Origin: Microaerobacter geothermalis
GTDB lineage: Bacteria; Bacillota; Bacilli; DSM-22679
DNA: 64,000 nt
Reading direction: 5' to 3'
NCBI RefSeq assembly: GCF_021608135.1
Contig: NZ_JAKIHL010000004.1
Span: forward strand, 58,644 to 122,643
Shown here piece after piece: positions 53,255-63,861 of the stretch (position 1 is the first letter of the stretch; each line of letters begins with the position of its first letter). The notes under the pieces are model-generated. The model ran no database searches. It was not told the origin of the DNA and saw only the letters and a list, made by a program, of their open reading frames with translations. The position numbers were made by a program, and so were the translations under genes.

Positions 53255-55366
53255 TTATGTTTTAGATATTTCTGCAGATTCTCCCTTTTGCTCTATTAAA
53301 GCAGCTTTTCTGGAAAGATTGATCCGACCCTGGGCATCAATTTCTGTCACTTTTACCAGGATAGAATCTCCGATGCTAACCACGTCTTCAACTTTATTGA
53401 CTCTCTGTTCAGCCAACTGGGAAATGTGTACCAATCCTTCTTTTCCTGGGATAACCTCAACAAATGCCCCGAATTTTTCAATTCGTCTTACCGTTCCCAG
53501 ATAAGTTTCCCCCACCGCCACTTCTTTTACCAGATTTTCAATCATAACCTTTGCTTTATCATTCATGGCGGGATTGACAGAAGCAATATAGATGCGCCCG
53601 TCTTGTTCAATATCAATTTTTACCCCGGTTTCATCAATAATCTTATTGATCATTCTTCCGCTGGGACCAATTACCTCTCTGATTTTTTCAGGATCAATTT
53701 TAAAGGTAATAATTTTAGGCGCATAGGGAGAAAGCTCTGATCTTGGTTTAGAAATAGCTCCTTTCATTTTTTCAAGGATATACATTCTTCCCTTATAGGC
53801 TTGCTCCAAAGCTTGTTTCAATATTTCACGGTTGATATCCTCAATTTTAATGTCCATTTGCAGGGCGGTAACTCCCTTTTCAGTCCCTGCCACTTTAAAG
53901 TCCATATCACCCAAATGATCTTCCATCCCTTGAATATCTGTTAATACAGATACCTGGTCATTATCTTTAATGAGTCCCATAGCGATACCAGCTACCGGTG
54001 CTTTAATGGGCACACCTGCATCCATAAGCGCCAAAGTACTGGCACAAATGCTTGCCTGAGACGTGGAGCCATTGGATTCTAAAACTTCTGAAACCAGTCT
54101 TATCGTATAAGGAAAATCACTTTCTGAAGGAATTACGGGTTCCAATGCCCGCTCACCCAATGCACCATGTCCAATTTCTCTCCTTCCAGGTGCCCTCATC
54201 GGCCGGGCCTCTCCTACACTAAATGGTGGAAAGTTGTAATGATGCATAAATCGTTTTGATTCTTCTAATCCCAGCCCATCAAGGATTTGCACGTCGCCTA
54301 ATGCTCCTAAAGTACATACCGATAATGCCTGTGTTTGTCCCCTTGTAAACAAGCCTGAACCATGGGTTCTAGGCAACAGAGAAACCTCACAGGATATGGG
54401 TCTGATTTCATCTAATGCTCGTCCATCTGGCCTTTTCTTTTCATGGGTAATTAACCGTCTAACTTCTTCTTTTACAATGTTTTCAAGAACTTCCCTTACT
54501 TCGGAAACTGACTCTTCACCAAGGATCTCCAAAAAATGGGCCTCCGCTTCTGCCATAATATCATCGATGGCACTCTGTCTTGCCTGTTTTTCTTCGATCT
54601 GTATGGCATCCTTCAATTTAAGATAAGCAAATTCCCTAACATCCCGATTAATCTCCTCAGAGATGCGATGTAATTGAACTTCCATTTTTTCTTGTCCGAC
54701 CTCATTAACAATTTCCTCTTGAAAGGCAATCAACTTCTTAATGACTTCATGTCCATACATAATGGCTTCTAACATAATTTCCTCGGGTACTTCATCTGCT
54801 CCAGCTTCCACCATATTTACACCGTTTTTGGTTCCGGCCACAATCAAGTGGATGTCACTTTTTTCTGCTTGTTCCACAGATGGATTAATCACAAACTGGT
54901 TATCCACTCTCCCTACAATTACACCGCCGATGGGTCCAGAAAAAGGAATATTGGAGATGGAAAGAGCAGCGGAAACCCCGATCATTGCTGCAACTTCCGG
55001 TGAACAATCTTGGTCAACCGATAAAACAGTACTTACCACCTGAACTTCATTTCGGAATCCATCCGGAAATAACGGACGGATTGGTCTGTCAATAAGACGT
55101 GAAGCTAAAATTGCCTTTTCACTAGGCCTTCCTTCCCTTTTGATAAACCCACCTGGAATCTTCCCAACAGCATATAGCCTCTCTTCATAGTTTACAGTAA
55201 GGGGAAAGAAATCTAGATCCTTCGGTTCCTTTGATGCGGTTACTGCGGATAAAACTACAGTATCTCCATAGCGAACCAATACGGCTGCATTGGCCTGTTT
55301 GGCTAACTTTCCAGTTTCTAAAATAATTTTACGGCCAGCTAATTCCATTTCATACGTTTTTACCAT
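53255..55366 (-). CDS. pnpA: Polyribonucleotide nucleotidyltransferase (PNPase)
   Basis: The 3'-5' phosphorolytic exoribonuclease of the degradosome-like network. The 703 residues show two RNase PH domains (N-terminal [20 protein letters not shown]-terminal [15 protein letters not shown] and [20 protein letters not shown]), a KH domain ([16 protein letters not shown]) and an S1 domain ([20 protein letters not shown]). The ATG lies 13 nt after GGGAGG, a rather long spacing. Follows rpsO as in most bacteria. Confidence 0.97.
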   Translation of the reverse strand: MVKTYEMELAGRKIILETGKLAKQANAAVLVRYGDTVVLSAVTASKEPKDLDFFPLTVNYEERLYAVGKIPGGFIKREGRPSEKAILASRLIDRPIRPLFPDGFRNEVQVVSTVLSVDQDCSPEVAAMIGVSAALSISNIPFSGPIGGVIVGRVDNQFVINPSVEQAEKSDIHLIVAGTKNGVNMVEAGADEVPEEIMLEAIMYGHEVIKKLIAFQEEIVNEVGQEKMEVQLHRISEEINRDVREFAYLKLKDAIQIEEKQARQSAIDDIMAEAEAHFLEILGEESVSEVREVLENIVKEEVRRLITHEKKRPDGRALDEIRPISCEVSLLPRTHGSGLFTRGQTQALSVCTLGALGDVQILDGLGLEESKRFMHHYNFPPFSVGEARPMRAPGRREIGHGALGERALEPVIPSESDFPYTIRLVSEVLESNGSTSQASICASTLALMDAGVPIKAPVAGIAMGLIKDNDQVSVLTDIQGMEDHLGDMDFKVAGTEKGVTALQMDIKIEDINREILKQALEQAYKGRMYILEKMKGAISKPRSELSPYAPKIITFKIDPEKIREVIGPSGRMINKIIDETGVKIDIEQDGRIYIASVNPAMNDKAKVMIENLVKEVAVGETYLGTVRRIEKFGAFVEVIPGKEGLVHISQLAEQRVNKVEDVVSIGDSILVKVTEIDAQGRINLSRKAALIEQKGESAEISKT

Positions 55367-55482
55367 GTTATGTATAAATCCTCCCTTCTAAATGATTATA
55401 ACTCCATTAAAATTCGTCATCTATCCATTATTTCCTCCCTACAGGTAAAGTAAAAGCAAAAAAAGAAAAATGTTGTCGTAAG

Positions 55483-55509
55483 AAAAGCGGGGACACATTC
55501 CCCGCTTTT
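55483..55509 (-). terminator. Terminator between rpsO and pnpA
   Basis: AAAAGCGGGG and CCCCGCTTTT pair around a 7-nt loop, with short T-runs on both strands. Some read-through into pnpA is likely, since no separate pnpA promoter was identified. Confidence 0.85.
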
Positions 55510-55528
55510 TCTTCATGCAAAGTTATTC

Positions 55529-55798
55529 CTATCGACGAAGACCTAACTTGTCTACAAGGTTACGATAACGTGTAATATCCTTGTTCTTTAGGTAGTTTAA
55601 CAAATTGCGACGATGACCAACCATTTTTAATAACCCGCGACGAGAATGATGATCTTTCTTGTGTTCACGCAAATGCTCGTTAAGATAGTTGATCTTTTCC
55701 GTTAGGATAGCAATTTGAACTTCTGGAGAACCGGTATCCGTTTCATGTACCCTAAACTCATTGATGATTTCTAGCTTACGCTCTTGAGTTAAAGCCAT
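55529..55798 (-). CDS. rpsO: 30S ribosomal protein S15
   Basis: An 89-residue primary 16S rRNA-binding protein. [34 protein letters not shown] and [19 protein letters not shown] are characteristic. The ATG at 55798 follows AGGAGGTGAAGGG. A promoter lies at 55900-55928, giving a leader of about 95 nt, the region in which S15 of several bacteria represses its own translation. Confidence 0.98.
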   Translation of the reverse strand: MALTQERKLEIINEFRVHETDTGSPEVQIAILTEKINYLNEHLREHKKDHHSRRGLLKMVGHRRNLLNYLKNKDITRYRNLVDKLGLRR

Positions 55799-55899
55799 CC
55801 CCTTCACCTCCTTATCTTTATCCCCTATAACCTAGAATATCGTCGGTGAATCGCTATTCCAAGCCATGGTTTACCTAAGGTATTCCAATACCCTGAAAA

Positions 55900-55928
55900 A
55901 GTATAACATAGGTTCATCAAATAGTAAA
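55900..55928 (-). promoter_or_regulatory. Promoter of rpsO
   Basis: The minus strand has TTTACT (55923-55928), a 17-bp spacer and an extended -10 TGTTATACT (hexamer 55900-55905). The leader begins with a GGTATT / AATACC hairpin (55879-55892). Confidence 0.6.
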
Positions 55929-55940
55929 TGAATGATTGAA

Positions 55941-56882
55941 TTAACGAAATTGTTTTTTTATTTTATCCTTGGCGAAGGCAATATCTTTTTTTATTTGAGA
56001 AAATAATTCATTAACGGAGCAAAATTTTTTCTCATGCCTGATAAAAAATAAAAGATCAACTTCCAATATTTCATCATAGATTTGCTCAGCAAAATCAAAA
56101 ATATGTACTTCTATAGTTAATGGCAGTTTTCTCTGATGAAAAGTAGGTTTAAATCCAATATTCATAACTCCGTTATAAGATTTGCCATGAAGAGTAACTC
56201 TTACTCCGTAAACCCCAGAAGCTGGAACAATAAAATTTTCATTTAAGTTCAGGTTTGCTGTCGGAAAACCTATGGTTCTTCCTCTTTTCTCACCTTCAAC
56301 AACAATTCCGGTTAGCTGATAATACCGGCCAAGGTAACGGGGGATCTTCTCCACCTCACCCTTGGACAGATACTCTCTGACTAATGTGCTGCTTACTTTA
56401 TCTCCCATGAGATTCACCGGTTGTATCACATGAACGGAAAACTTACCCTGACTTCCGTTTTTTAGGGAATCAGCTGTTCCCTGACCTTTGTGTCCAAAGG
56501 TAAAATCATACCCTACAACAACATGTCTAACAAATAACTGATTAATGTAATCATTAATAAAGTCCTCGGGAGAAATAGAGGCAAAGTCTAAATCAAAATG
56601 AACAACATAAGTTCGGTGTATCCCCATATCTTTCAATAACTGTAATTTTTTTTTCAATGGAGTAATGTAACGGTTATACCCATCAATTCCTAGGACTTCC
56701 CTTGGGTGGGGGTGAAACGTCATAACCGCAGAAATCAAACCACATTCCTCAGCAAGAGAAATCGCCTTCTTTAGTACCTGTTGATGTCCTAAATGAATAC
56801 CATCAAAATACCCTATCGCCATCACGCAAGGTTTAGGTTCTATATATGACAGATGAGAAGAATTCAAATGAAAAATGTCCAT
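55941..56882 (-). CDS. ribF: Bifunctional riboflavin kinase / FAD synthetase
   Basis: Makes FMN and FAD. The 313 residues have the N-terminal adenylyltransferase domain (AIGYFDGIHLGHQQVL, FHPHPREVL, GYDFTFGHKGQG) and the C-terminal kinase domain (GRTIGFPTANLNL, VYGVRVTLHGKSYNGVMNIG). ATG at 56882 follows AGGGTGA inside the end of truB. Known as ribC in B. subtilis. No FMN riboswitch is present, as it is cotranscribed with truB. Confidence 0.96.
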   Translation of the reverse strand: MDIFHLNSSHLSYIEPKPCVMAIGYFDGIHLGHQQVLKKAISLAEECGLISAVMTFHPHPREVLGIDGYNRYITPLKKKLQLLKDMGIHRTYVVHFDLDFASISPEDFINDYINQLFVRHVVVGYDFTFGHKGQGTADSLKNGSQGKFSVHVIQPVNLMGDKVSSTLVREYLSKGEVEKIPRYLGRYYQLTGIVVEGEKRGRTIGFPTANLNLNENFIVPASGVYGVRVTLHGKSYNGVMNIGFKPTFHQRKLPLTIEVHIFDFAEQIYDEILEVDLLFFIRHEKKFCSVNELFSQIKKDIAFAKDKIKKQFR

Positions 56883-56887
56883 ACGAG

Positions 56888-57790
56888 TCACCCTAAATGA
56901 AATACTTTTTCAGCAATTGCACTTTGCCAATCCGCTACACGATAGATGGCCAAAAAATCATGATTCCGATCATAAATGCGGATTCGCTGATCTTTTTCCA
57001 TTGGTGAAGTTAATGTAATGGGCTGTCCGTTTAAAACGCATTTTCTGATCTCATGATCAACGGAAATCGCCGGAAATGATTTTATTGCCTGATCAAGGGG
57101 AAGCAATATCTTATCTCCTTCTCCTTCGTTGATTTTTTCTTCTACTTCTTCTAATGACCAACATTCTTCTATGGTGAAGGGACCGCTTTTTGTCCTTCTC
57201 AAGAAAGACATATGGGCAGGAATACCAAGGGATGTCCCAATATCTTCACATAAGGTACGGATATAGGTACCTTTTGAACATTCCACTTCAAAGGAAACTT
57301 TAGGATGATCTTGATCCAATTCCATTGATATAATTTGGAAGCGATATATTAAGGCTTTTCTAGGTTGACGATGTACTGTCTTTCCCTCTCTAGCCAATTG
57401 ATGAAGTCTTTTTCCATCAATTCGAATTGCTGAATACATGGGGGGAGTTTGCCATATTTCTCCTTCCATTTTTGAAAAAACTTCTTCAATTTCCTTGGGG
57501 GTTATCTTTACTTGCTTTAATTCATTAATGATTTCCCCCCATTTGTCTTGAGTGGTTGTAGAAAAACCAAAAGTGACTTCACCGATATAGGTTTTATTCT
57601 GATGCAAGAGATATTCTGAAATTCTTGTTGCTTGTCCAAGACATATAGGAAGTACCCCGGTCACATGGGGATCCAATGTTCCAGTATGTCCTACTTTTTT
57701 TAATCGATATAATTTGCGAATTTTTGCTACCACGTCATGTGAAGTCAAACCTGTTGGCTTATCAATTAAAATGATACCGTTCATGCTCAT
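56888..57790 (-). CDS. truB: tRNA pseudouridine(55) synthase TruB
   Basis: Makes pseudouridine 55 in the T-loop of tRNAs. The 300 residues have LIDKPTGLTSHDVV, the catalytic Asp in GHTGTLDPHVTGVLPI, and SKGTYIRTLCEDIG; a PUA-like C-terminus follows. The ATG overlaps the nrnA stop (ATGA), with GGAGG 10 nt upstream. Confidence 0.97.
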   Translation of the reverse strand: MSMNGIILIDKPTGLTSHDVVAKIRKLYRLKKVGHTGTLDPHVTGVLPICLGQATRISEYLLHQNKTYIGEVTFGFSTTTQDKWGEIINELKQVKITPKEIEEVFSKMEGEIWQTPPMYSAIRIDGKRLHQLAREGKTVHRQPRKALIYRFQIISMELDQDHPKVSFEVECSKGTYIRTLCEDIGTSLGIPAHMSFLRRTKSGPFTIEECWSLEEVEEKINEGEGDKILLPLDQAIKSFPAISVDHEIRKCVLNGQPITLTSPMEKDQRIRIYDRNHDFLAIYRVADWQSAIAEKVFHLG

Positions 57791-58779
57791 GAAACGGATT
57801 CCTCCAAATTGGAAAGAATAAGGGATATTACTTTATTTTTTGCCTCAGTCAATGACGAGTATAAGGTACAACCTGAAGCTCTGGCATGTCCTCCTCCACC
57901 CAAAAGCTTTGCAATTTTTGCTACATCTACCGATTTTTTCGATCTAAGACTCACCTTTACTTCATTAGGGGCTACTTCCTTGAAAAACAAACCTACTTCA
58001 ACTCCTTCAAGGTTTCGGGCGTAATTAACAATCCCCTCCGTATCTTCAGGTTCCCCATTAACTCGGGACAGATCCTCGTAACTTAACGTAAAAAATGCAA
58101 TTTTCCCGTTTCCTGCTTTTTCTAGTGTGGATAGGGATTTCTGAAGGAGCTGCAGTCTGGCTTCTGTGGTGGTCTCAAGAACTGCATCAGCCACCTCACC
58201 GGGAGATATTCCATGTGAAATTAAATGGGAGGCAATTTTAAAAACCTTTGAATTCACATTGGAATAACGAAATCCCCCCGTGTCAGTAAGCAACCCGGTA
58301 TAGAGGCATAACGCCAATGGAGTATCCCATTCAACCTTCATATAGGTAAACAGGTCATATAACACTTCTGCCGTTGCTGCACCACTATCGATCACCAGAT
58401 TAATATGTCCGAATAAAGTATTGGTTGGGTGATGATCAATATTAAGAATTCTTGCTCCTTCAGAAATGGATTGTACAACTTTTCCCAAACGGTTCCAATC
58501 TGCAGCATCTAAAGTAATTACCGTATCAAATGTTCCAGATAAACCGTCAGCGGAATAATTAATGATTTCATCAAAATGGGGCAGAAAGGAAAATTGGGAG
58601 GAGGTTTTTCCCTCATTTACAAACGTCACCTTTTTCCCTATTTTTTTTAAATAATAACCCATCGCTAGGAGAGATGACGTGGTATCCCCATCTGGATTAA
58701 CATGGGAAATCAATAAGAAATTATCCTCTTTTTCTAGGAAACGCTGAACTTGTTCAAAGTTGGCGGAGTGGTTCATCAT
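57787..58779 (-). CDS. nrnA: Oligoribonuclease NrnA (DHH/DHHA1 phosphoesterase)
   Basis: Degrades nanoRNAs and pAp. The 330 residues have [29 protein letters not shown], the DHH motif in [13 protein letters not shown], and the DHHA1 motif [13 protein letters not shown]. It overlaps rbfA and truB by four bases each. In B. subtilis nrnA is elsewhere; the rbfA-nrnA-truB order is found in many other Firmicutes. Confidence 0.95.
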   Translation of the reverse strand: MMNHSANFEQVQRFLEKEDNFLLISHVNPDGDTTSSLLAMGYYLKKIGKKVTFVNEGKTSSQFSFLPHFDEIINYSADGLSGTFDTVITLDAADWNRLGKVVQSISEGARILNIDHHPTNTLFGHINLVIDSGAATAEVLYDLFTYMKVEWDTPLALCLYTGLLTDTGGFRYSNVNSKVFKIASHLISHGISPGEVADAVLETTTEARLQLLQKSLSTLEKAGNGKIAFFTLSYEDLSRVNGEPEDTEGIVNYARNLEGVEVGLFFKEVAPNEVKVSLRSKKSVDVAKIAKLLGGGGHARASGCTLYSSLTEAKNKVISLILSNLEESVS

Positions 58780-59132
58780 TCTTCTTCATCTTTCCTATTA
58801 ATTTGTTGAAGCAAGGACTCAATTCGATTTCCATATTCGATCGATTCATCAAACTTAAATATCAGATCAGGTGTATGTCGAAGCCTGATTCTTTTTCCCA
58901 TTTCCGATCGGATAAATCCTTTTGCTTTGGATAAAGCAATTAGGGTATTTACTTTTTGTTCTTCACTTCCAAGCACACTAATAAAAACTTTGGCCAACTG
59001 AAGATCTCCGCTTACTTCAACTCCAGTTACTGTCAAGAAGCCTATTCTTGGGTCCTTTAATTCCCTTTGAATAATTTGGCTTAATTCTTTTTTCATTTGT
59101 TCTCCCACTCTGGAAACTCGAACTTTTGACAT
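58776..59132 (-). CDS. rbfA: Ribosome-binding factor A
   Basis: A 118-residue KH-fold 30S maturation factor acting late on 16S r[40 protein letters not shown] and [18 protein letters not shown] are typical. ATG at 59132 follows AGGGGTGATG. It lies directly after infB; the ylxP gene found between them in B. subtilis is absent. Confidence 0.96.
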   Translation of the reverse strand: MSKVRVSRVGEQMKKELSQIIQRELKDPRIGFLTVTGVEVSGDLQLAKVFISVLGSEEQKVNTLIALSKAKGFIRSEMGKRIRLRHTPDLIFKFDESIEYGNRIESLLQQINRKDEEE

Positions 59133-59172
59133 AAGCATCACCCCTAATCAACCCATCATTCTTTAAAAATGT

Positions 59173-61530
59173 TTAATGGGTCACCGTTTCCATTACGAAC
59201 GCCTCGATGATATCTCCTTCTTTAATATCATTAAAATTTGCAATGGTAATTCCACACTCATACCCTTGTGCAACTTCTCTTACATCATCTTTAAAACGTT
59301 TAAGGCTGTCAATCTTTCCTTCAAAAATGACGACGCCATCTCTAATGACTCGAACCTCTGCATCCCTGGTAATTTTTCCTTCCGTCACGTAGCTACCAGC
59401 AATAGACCCAATTCGGGAGACTTTAAACACTTGGCGAACCTGCGCGGTCCCAATCACTTTTTCTTCATATTCTGGATCAAGCATACCTTTCAATGCCGCT
59501 TCTATTTCATCAATTACATTATAAATAATTCGATGAAGCCTAATATCTACTTTTTCCGATTGAGCCCTATTTTTTGCATTAGCATCTGGTCTGACATTAA
59601 ATCCTATGACAATCGCATTGGATGCAGAAGCCAAAATAATGTCGGATTCGGTGATTGCTCCAACCCCGGAATGGATAATCTTTACCCGAACCCCTTCAAT
59701 ATCAATCTTCTCCAAGGAACCTTTTAATGCTTCAACAGAGCCCTGGACGTCCCCTTTAATAACAACATTTAATTCCTTCATTTCGCCCTGCTTAATCTGC
59801 TGATACAGGTCATCTAAGGTAACCCTGGCAGTGGTGGTTCTCTCTGCTTCTTTTACTTTAATGGCTCGTTTCTCCCCAATCGCCCGTGCCTTTCTCTCAT
59901 CCTCAAAGACCATAAATTGGTCTCCCGCCTGGGGAACACCGTTTAATCCAGTAATTTCCACAGGAGTAGAGGGTCCTGCTTCCTTGATTCTTCTCCCTTT
60001 ATCATTCAACATAGCACGCACTTTCCCATAGGCAATACCGGCAACAATGGGATCACCAATCTTTAACGTACCGTTCTGAACCAATACAGTTACTACTGAT
60101 CCTCTACCCTTATCCAATTTGGCCTCAATGATGGTACCCCGAGCTCTCTTATTAGGATTGGCCTTTAATTCTGCCACTTCAGCCACGAGTAGAATCATTT
60201 CAAGAAGATCGTCCAGTCCTTCTTTTTTTAAGGCAGAAACTGGAACAAAAATGGTATCCCCGCCCCAATCTTCGGGAACCAGTCCATGCTCTGTCAATTC
60301 CTGTTTTACACGGTCAGGGTTAGCACCAGGCTTGTCAATTTTATTTACTGCCACAATAATCGGGACATTTGCCGCCTTTGCATGGTTAATTGCTTCAACA
60401 GTTTGCGGCATCACACCATCATCAGCTGCAACAACGAGAATAGTAATATCGGTAACCTGTGCTCCCCGTGCTCTCATAGTTGTAAATGCCGCGTGTCCAG
60501 GCGTATCAAGGAAAGTAATCTTCTTGCCTTTAATCTCAACTTGATAGGCTCCGATGTGCTGGGTAATCCCTCCTGCCTCATTGGCCGTCACATTAGTATG
60601 GCGAATCGCATCAAGAAGGGTTGTTTTTCCATGGTCAACATGACCCATAATGGTTACTACTGGCGGACGCTCCCTTAAATCTTTTTCTTGATCTACTTCT
60701 TGAACTTGTTCAAATTGATCTTCATCCAATTCAATTTTTTCTTCAACTTCAACATTGTACTCGTCGGCAATAAGGGTGATGACATCCATATCAATTTCCT
60801 GGTTTTTTGTTGCAATTATACCAAGAAATAAAAGTTTTTTTATGATTTCGCCTACTTCTTTATTTAACTTTTTGGCTAACTCTTCTACTGTCAATATCCC
60901 TGATACGACAATTTTGGCAGGAGTTTTCTTCTCAACCGGTTTTTGTTCCGCTTTTTTAGGCTGAGGTTTTTTCTTCGAATCTTTTGTAAAAACTGGTTTT
61001 GATTTACTGTCATCAAAACGTTTTTGATTGGCTTTGGTTTTTTTCAATTTGTTTTTGTTTACAACAAGAGCATCTTCATCAATCATTATTACATCGCTAT
61101 CTTTTTCGATTGATGGATTATCTTTTGGCAATTGATTTCCTTTAGGTGCATTTTTATCTTCCATTTTTTGATGAAATTGCCTTTGAGAATTTGCCTTTTC
61201 TTGACCTTTTTTATTTGTATTTCTGTTGATATGAGGAGATGACTTTTGTTGAGCTGTCTTAGGTTGCGTTTCTGTGTTCACTTTTTTCTTCCCAATCCTC
61301 TCTAGCTCTTGAATTTTTTTATGATCCTTTTCGTGTTTTCCCTGATTTTTTGCAGAGGCAGCATTTAATTTAATATCTGTAAAAAATTGTTGTATTTTAT
61401 TTTGAATACTCTCATCTATGATACTCATATGATTATTAACAGAAATATTAAGGCGGTCCAATATCGTTAAAATTTCTTTACTGCTCATATTCAATTGTTT
61501 TGCATATTCGTATACACGCATCTTACCCAT
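59173..61530 (-). CDS. infB: Translation initiation factor IF-2
   Basis: The initiator-tRNA-binding GTPase. The 785 residues have an N-terminal IF2_N helix ([20 protein letters not shown]), a long Lys/Gln/Asn-rich linker (about 50-210), a second IF2_N, and the G domain with [23 protein letters not shown] and [11 protein letters not shown]. Domains II to IV follow, ending [11 protein letters not shown] and [19 protein letters not shown] follows GGGGGTGA. Second half of the nusA operon. Confidence 0.98.
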   Translation of the reverse strand: MGKMRVYEYAKQLNMSSKEILTILDRLNISVNNHMSIIDESIQNKIQQFFTDIKLNAASAKNQGKHEKDHKKIQELERIGKKKVNTETQPKTAQQKSSPHINRNTNKKGQEKANSQRQFHQKMEDKNAPKGNQLPKDNPSIEKDSDVIMIDEDALVVNKNKLKKTKANQKRFDDSKSKPVFTKDSKKKPQPKKAEQKPVEKKTPAKIVVSGILTVEELAKKLNKEVGEIIKKLLFLGIIATKNQEIDMDVITLIADEYNVEVEEKIELDEDQFEQVQEVDQEKDLRERPPVVTIMGHVDHGKTTLLDAIRHTNVTANEAGGITQHIGAYQVEIKGKKITFLDTPGHAAFTTMRARGAQVTDITILVVAADDGVMPQTVEAINHAKAANVPIIVAVNKIDKPGANPDRVKQELTEHGLVPEDWGGDTIFVPVSALKKEGLDDLLEMILLVAEVAELKANPNKRARGTIIEAKLDKGRGSVVTVLVQNGTLKIGDPIVAGIAYGKVRAMLNDKGRRIKEAGPSTPVEITGLNGVPQAGDQFMVFEDERKARAIGEKRAIKVKEAERTTTARVTLDDLYQQIKQGEMKELNVVIKGDVQGSVEALKGSLEKIDIEGVRVKIIHSGVGAITESDIILASASNAIVIGFNVRPDANAKNRAQSEKVDIRLHRIIYNVIDEIEAALKGMLDPEYEEKVIGTAQVRQVFKVSRIGSIAGSYVTEGKITRDAEVRVIRDGVVIFEGKIDSLKRFKDDVREVAQGYECGITIANFNDIKEGDIIEAFVMETVTH

Positions 61531-61548
61531 TTTTTCACCCCCAAAGAT

Positions 61549-61848
61549 TTACTGGAATAATTCTTTTATTCTTTTTGAGAATCCATCATCCATGATACCT
61601 ATGATCACTCGATTGGGTTTCCCGATAGCCTTCCCTAATTCTTCCCGGGATAAAATCAACAAATAGGGGATATGATAGCTTGAACACTTATCGGTAAACT
61701 TCTTTATGGTATTGTATGAAGCATCCTTTGCGATCAACACCAACTTCACACGCCCATTCCGAATGTTGCGCAAAACTAATTCTTCTCCTGAAATGACCTT
61801 CCCTGCTTTCATGGCAAGGCCTAGCAAGGAAAGTTTATTTTTTATCAT
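61549..61848 (-). CDS. ylxQ: YlxQ, L7Ae-family RNA-binding protein
   Basis: A 99-residue L7Ae/L30e-fold protein that binds kink-turn RNA. LLGLAMKAGKVISGEELVL and VKLVLIAKDASYNTIKKF are typical. The start lies inside the end of rnpM with no strong site of its own, so it is translationally coupled. Order nusA-rnpM-ylxQ-infB as in B. subtilis. Confidence 0.95.
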   Translation of the reverse strand: MIKNKLSLLGLAMKAGKVISGEELVLRNIRNGRVKLVLIAKDASYNTIKKFTDKCSSYHIPYLLILSREELGKAIGKPNRVIIGIMDDGFSKRIKELFQ

Positions 61849-62113
61849 AATCTTGAATCCATTCTTCTTCTAATTGTATATATACTTCATCAGAGATTTT
61901 CATTTCCAGTGCTTTATCAAAGGCATTTCGTTTTCTTGCCAGCTTAAAGCAGTCCAAGCGAGCACAAAGATATGCCCCCCTTCCGGAAGCTTTTCCTGAG
62001 GGATCGATCATCACTTTCATTTCAGGAGTTCGAACAATTCTAATCAGTTCCTTCTTGGGCTTCATCTCTTGACAAGCAACACATTTACGCATAGGGATTT
62101 TTCTCTTTTTCAT
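61835..62113 (-). CDS. rnpM: RnpM (YlxR), DUF448 RNA-binding protein
   Basis: A 92-residue protein that binds the RNase P RNA and modulates RNase P in B. subtilis. RKCVACQEMKPKKELIRIV and GKASGRGAYLCARLDC are the family features, with Cys residues at both. The ATG follows AGGGGAAATG. It overlaps ylxQ by 14 bp. Confidence 0.94.
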   Translation of the reverse strand: MKKRKIPMRKCVACQEMKPKKELIRIVRTPEMKVMIDPSGKASGRGAYLCARLDCFKLARKRNAFDKALEMKISDEVYIQLEEEWIQDYDKK

Positions 62114-62125
62114 CGAACATTTCCC

Positions 62126-63229
62126 CTAATTTTCTATATTTTCTTCCATCTCTTCACTGAGATTCAGCTGTTCACCTGGCTGAATGATTCCTTCTTCTAA
62201 AGCCTTTGATTCATTTTTAATATCAATCTTCCAACCAGTTAATTTAGCAGCCAACCGGGCATTTTGCCCCCTTTTGCCAATGGCTAGTGATAATTGGTAA
62301 TCCGGAACAACCACCCTCGTCATTTTTTCTTCCTCATTTACGATCACTTTAATCACTTTGGAAGGACTTAAGGCATTGGCAACATATTCAGAGGGATCGC
62401 TTGACCAACGAACGATATCAATTTTTTCTCCTTTTAATTCTTGAACAATCGTTTGCACCCTCAATCCTTTTGGTCCGACACAGGCTCCCACCGGATCAAC
62501 ATTTTCGTCAATTGAATGGACGGCAATTTTGGATCTGTCTCCAGCCTCCCTGGCAACAGATTTGATTTCCACTGTGCCGTCATATATTTCCGGAACCTCC
62601 AATTCAAATAATCTTTTTAATAGCCCCGGATGAGTTCTCGATACAAATATCTGAGGTCCCTTTGTTGTTTTTTCCACTTTTGAAATGTACGCCTTTACGC
62701 GATCACCATGCTTCAAATGATCCGTAGGCATGATCTCGTTTAATGGTAATAAAGCTTCTGTCTTCCCCAAATCAATATAAAAAAAACGGGAATCTTGACG
62801 TTGAACGATACCGGTAATAATGTCATCCTCACGATCAATAAACTCGCTGTAGATAAGAACTCTCTCCGCTTCCCTTATTCTTTGCGTAACCACCTGTTTT
62901 GCCGTTTGGGCCGCTATCCGGCCAAAGTCTTTAGGAGTTACCTCAATTTCAACCACATCTTCCAACTGATAGTTTGGGTTGATTTGGCGAGCGGCATCTA
63001 ATGAAATTTCCAATCTTGGATCCTCTACTTCTTCCTTCACCTCTTTTCTGGCAAATACCTTTACTTCCCCTGTTTGTCTGTTAATATCCACCCTCACATT
63101 TTGTGCAGAACTAAAATTCCTTTTGTACCCTGAAATAAGAGCAGCTTCAATTGCTTCAATCAATACTTCCTTACTAATTCCTTTTTCTCTTTCCAATTGA
63201 TTTATGGCATCCATCAGATCTGGATTCAT
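62126..63229 (-). CDS. nusA: Transcription termination/antitermination factor NusA
   Basis: A 367-residue elongation factor. The N-terminal domain ([20 protein letters not shown]), an S1 domain ([20 protein letters not shown]) and two KH domains ([38 protein letters not shown]) are visible. There are no C-terminal acidic repeats, as usual for Firmicutes. ATG at 63229 follows GGAGGAG; a longer reading of six residues overlaps that site. Confidence 0.97.
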   Translation of the reverse strand: MNPDLMDAINQLEREKGISKEVLIEAIEAALISGYKRNFSSAQNVRVDINRQTGEVKVFARKEVKEEVEDPRLEISLDAARQINPNYQLEDVVEIEVTPKDFGRIAAQTAKQVVTQRIREAERVLIYSEFIDREDDIITGIVQRQDSRFFYIDLGKTEALLPLNEIMPTDHLKHGDRVKAYISKVEKTTKGPQIFVSRTHPGLLKRLFELEVPEIYDGTVEIKSVAREAGDRSKIAVHSIDENVDPVGACVGPKGLRVQTIVQELKGEKIDIVRWSSDPSEYVANALSPSKVIKVIVNEEEKMTRVVVPDYQLSLAIGKRGQNARLAAKLTGWKIDIKNESKALEEGIIQPGEQLNLSEEMEENIEN

Positions 63230-63262
63230 GTTTTCTCCTCCTTTCATATCCTACCAATACAA

Positions 63263-63721
63263 TTAAAATTTTATGGCTAATCGAGCACTTAATATTTTGT
63301 CAACAGGAACGATCCAATGGTTATTTTTTTCTTTAATCACCAATTCTCCATTTTCATAGGAAGATAATGTTCCCTCAAACACCTTGTGATCATCGATGGA
63401 TTCGCAAGTTTCAATATGTACATATTTCCCTACAGCACGCAGATAATCTTTCTCCTTTTTCAACGGTCTTTCGGCACCTGGAGAAGAAACTTCCAAAAAA
63501 TACGCCTGGGGGATCGGATCCGCCTCATCCAGTTTTTTACTTAACTGTTCACTGACCCGGCCGCAGTCTTCAATATCCACTCCCCCATCTTTATCTATAT
63601 ATATACGAAGAAACCAATTGGCGGCCTCTTTTGTAAATTCGATATCCACCAATTCAAGATTCTGCTCATCAAGAATTGGGATAACCAGTCTTTCAACGAG
63701 CCCAGTTACGTTTTGGGGCAT
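63263..63721 (-). CDS. rimP: Ribosome maturation factor RimP
   Basis: A 152-residue factor for 30S assembly. [38 protein letters not shown] and [18 protein letters not shown] are typical. ATG follows AAGGAGG. It is the first gene of the rimP-nusA-rnpM-ylxQ-infB operon behind a strong sigma-A promoter at 63832-63860. Confidence 0.97.
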   Translation of the reverse strand: MPQNVTGLVERLVIPILDEQNLELVDIEFTKEAANWFLRIYIDKDGGVDIEDCGRVSEQLSKKLDEADPIPQAYFLEVSSPGAERPLKKEKDYLRAVGKYVHIETCESIDDHKVFEGTLSSYENGELVIKEKNNHWIVPVDKILSARLAIKF

Positions 63722-63775
63722 GACTCATCCTCCTTAGATCAATGGCTAATCGTCATGGTTCTTATTCAGTAAGAA

Positions 63776-63795
63776 AGAGTGGGTTGCCCCACTCT
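63776..63795 (-). promoter_or_regulatory. GNRA-capped hairpin in the rimP-nusA leader
   Basis: The minus strand reads AGAGTGGG-GCAA-CCCACTCT, a perfect 8-bp stem capped by a GCAA (GNRA) tetraloop, followed by TTCTTAC. It lies about 30 nt into the predicted leader and 55 nt before the rimP ATG. It may be an attenuator or a stabilising 5' hairpin. Confidence 0.6.
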
Positions 63796-63831
63796 GCAAA
63801 AAGTTCCTCTATACTAAGTATTACCAAAATG

Positions 63832-63860
63832 ATTATAACATAACCCTATTTGATTGGCAA
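63832..63860 (-). promoter_or_regulatory. Sigma-A promoter of the rimP-nusA-infB operon
   Basis: The minus strand has TTGCCA (63855-63860), a 17-bp spacer and perfect TATAAT (63832-63837). The leader is about 105 nt. Confidence 0.8.
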
Positions 63861-63861
63861 C

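Noticed and set aside
55799..55899. S15-binding leader structure
   Set aside because: A GGTATT / AATACC hairpin is present, but a full three-way junction or pseudoknot could not be drawn with confidence by eye.
60119..60678. Long plus-strand frames opposite infB
   Set aside because: Antisense shadows of the strongly conserved IF-2 G domain; no start signals.
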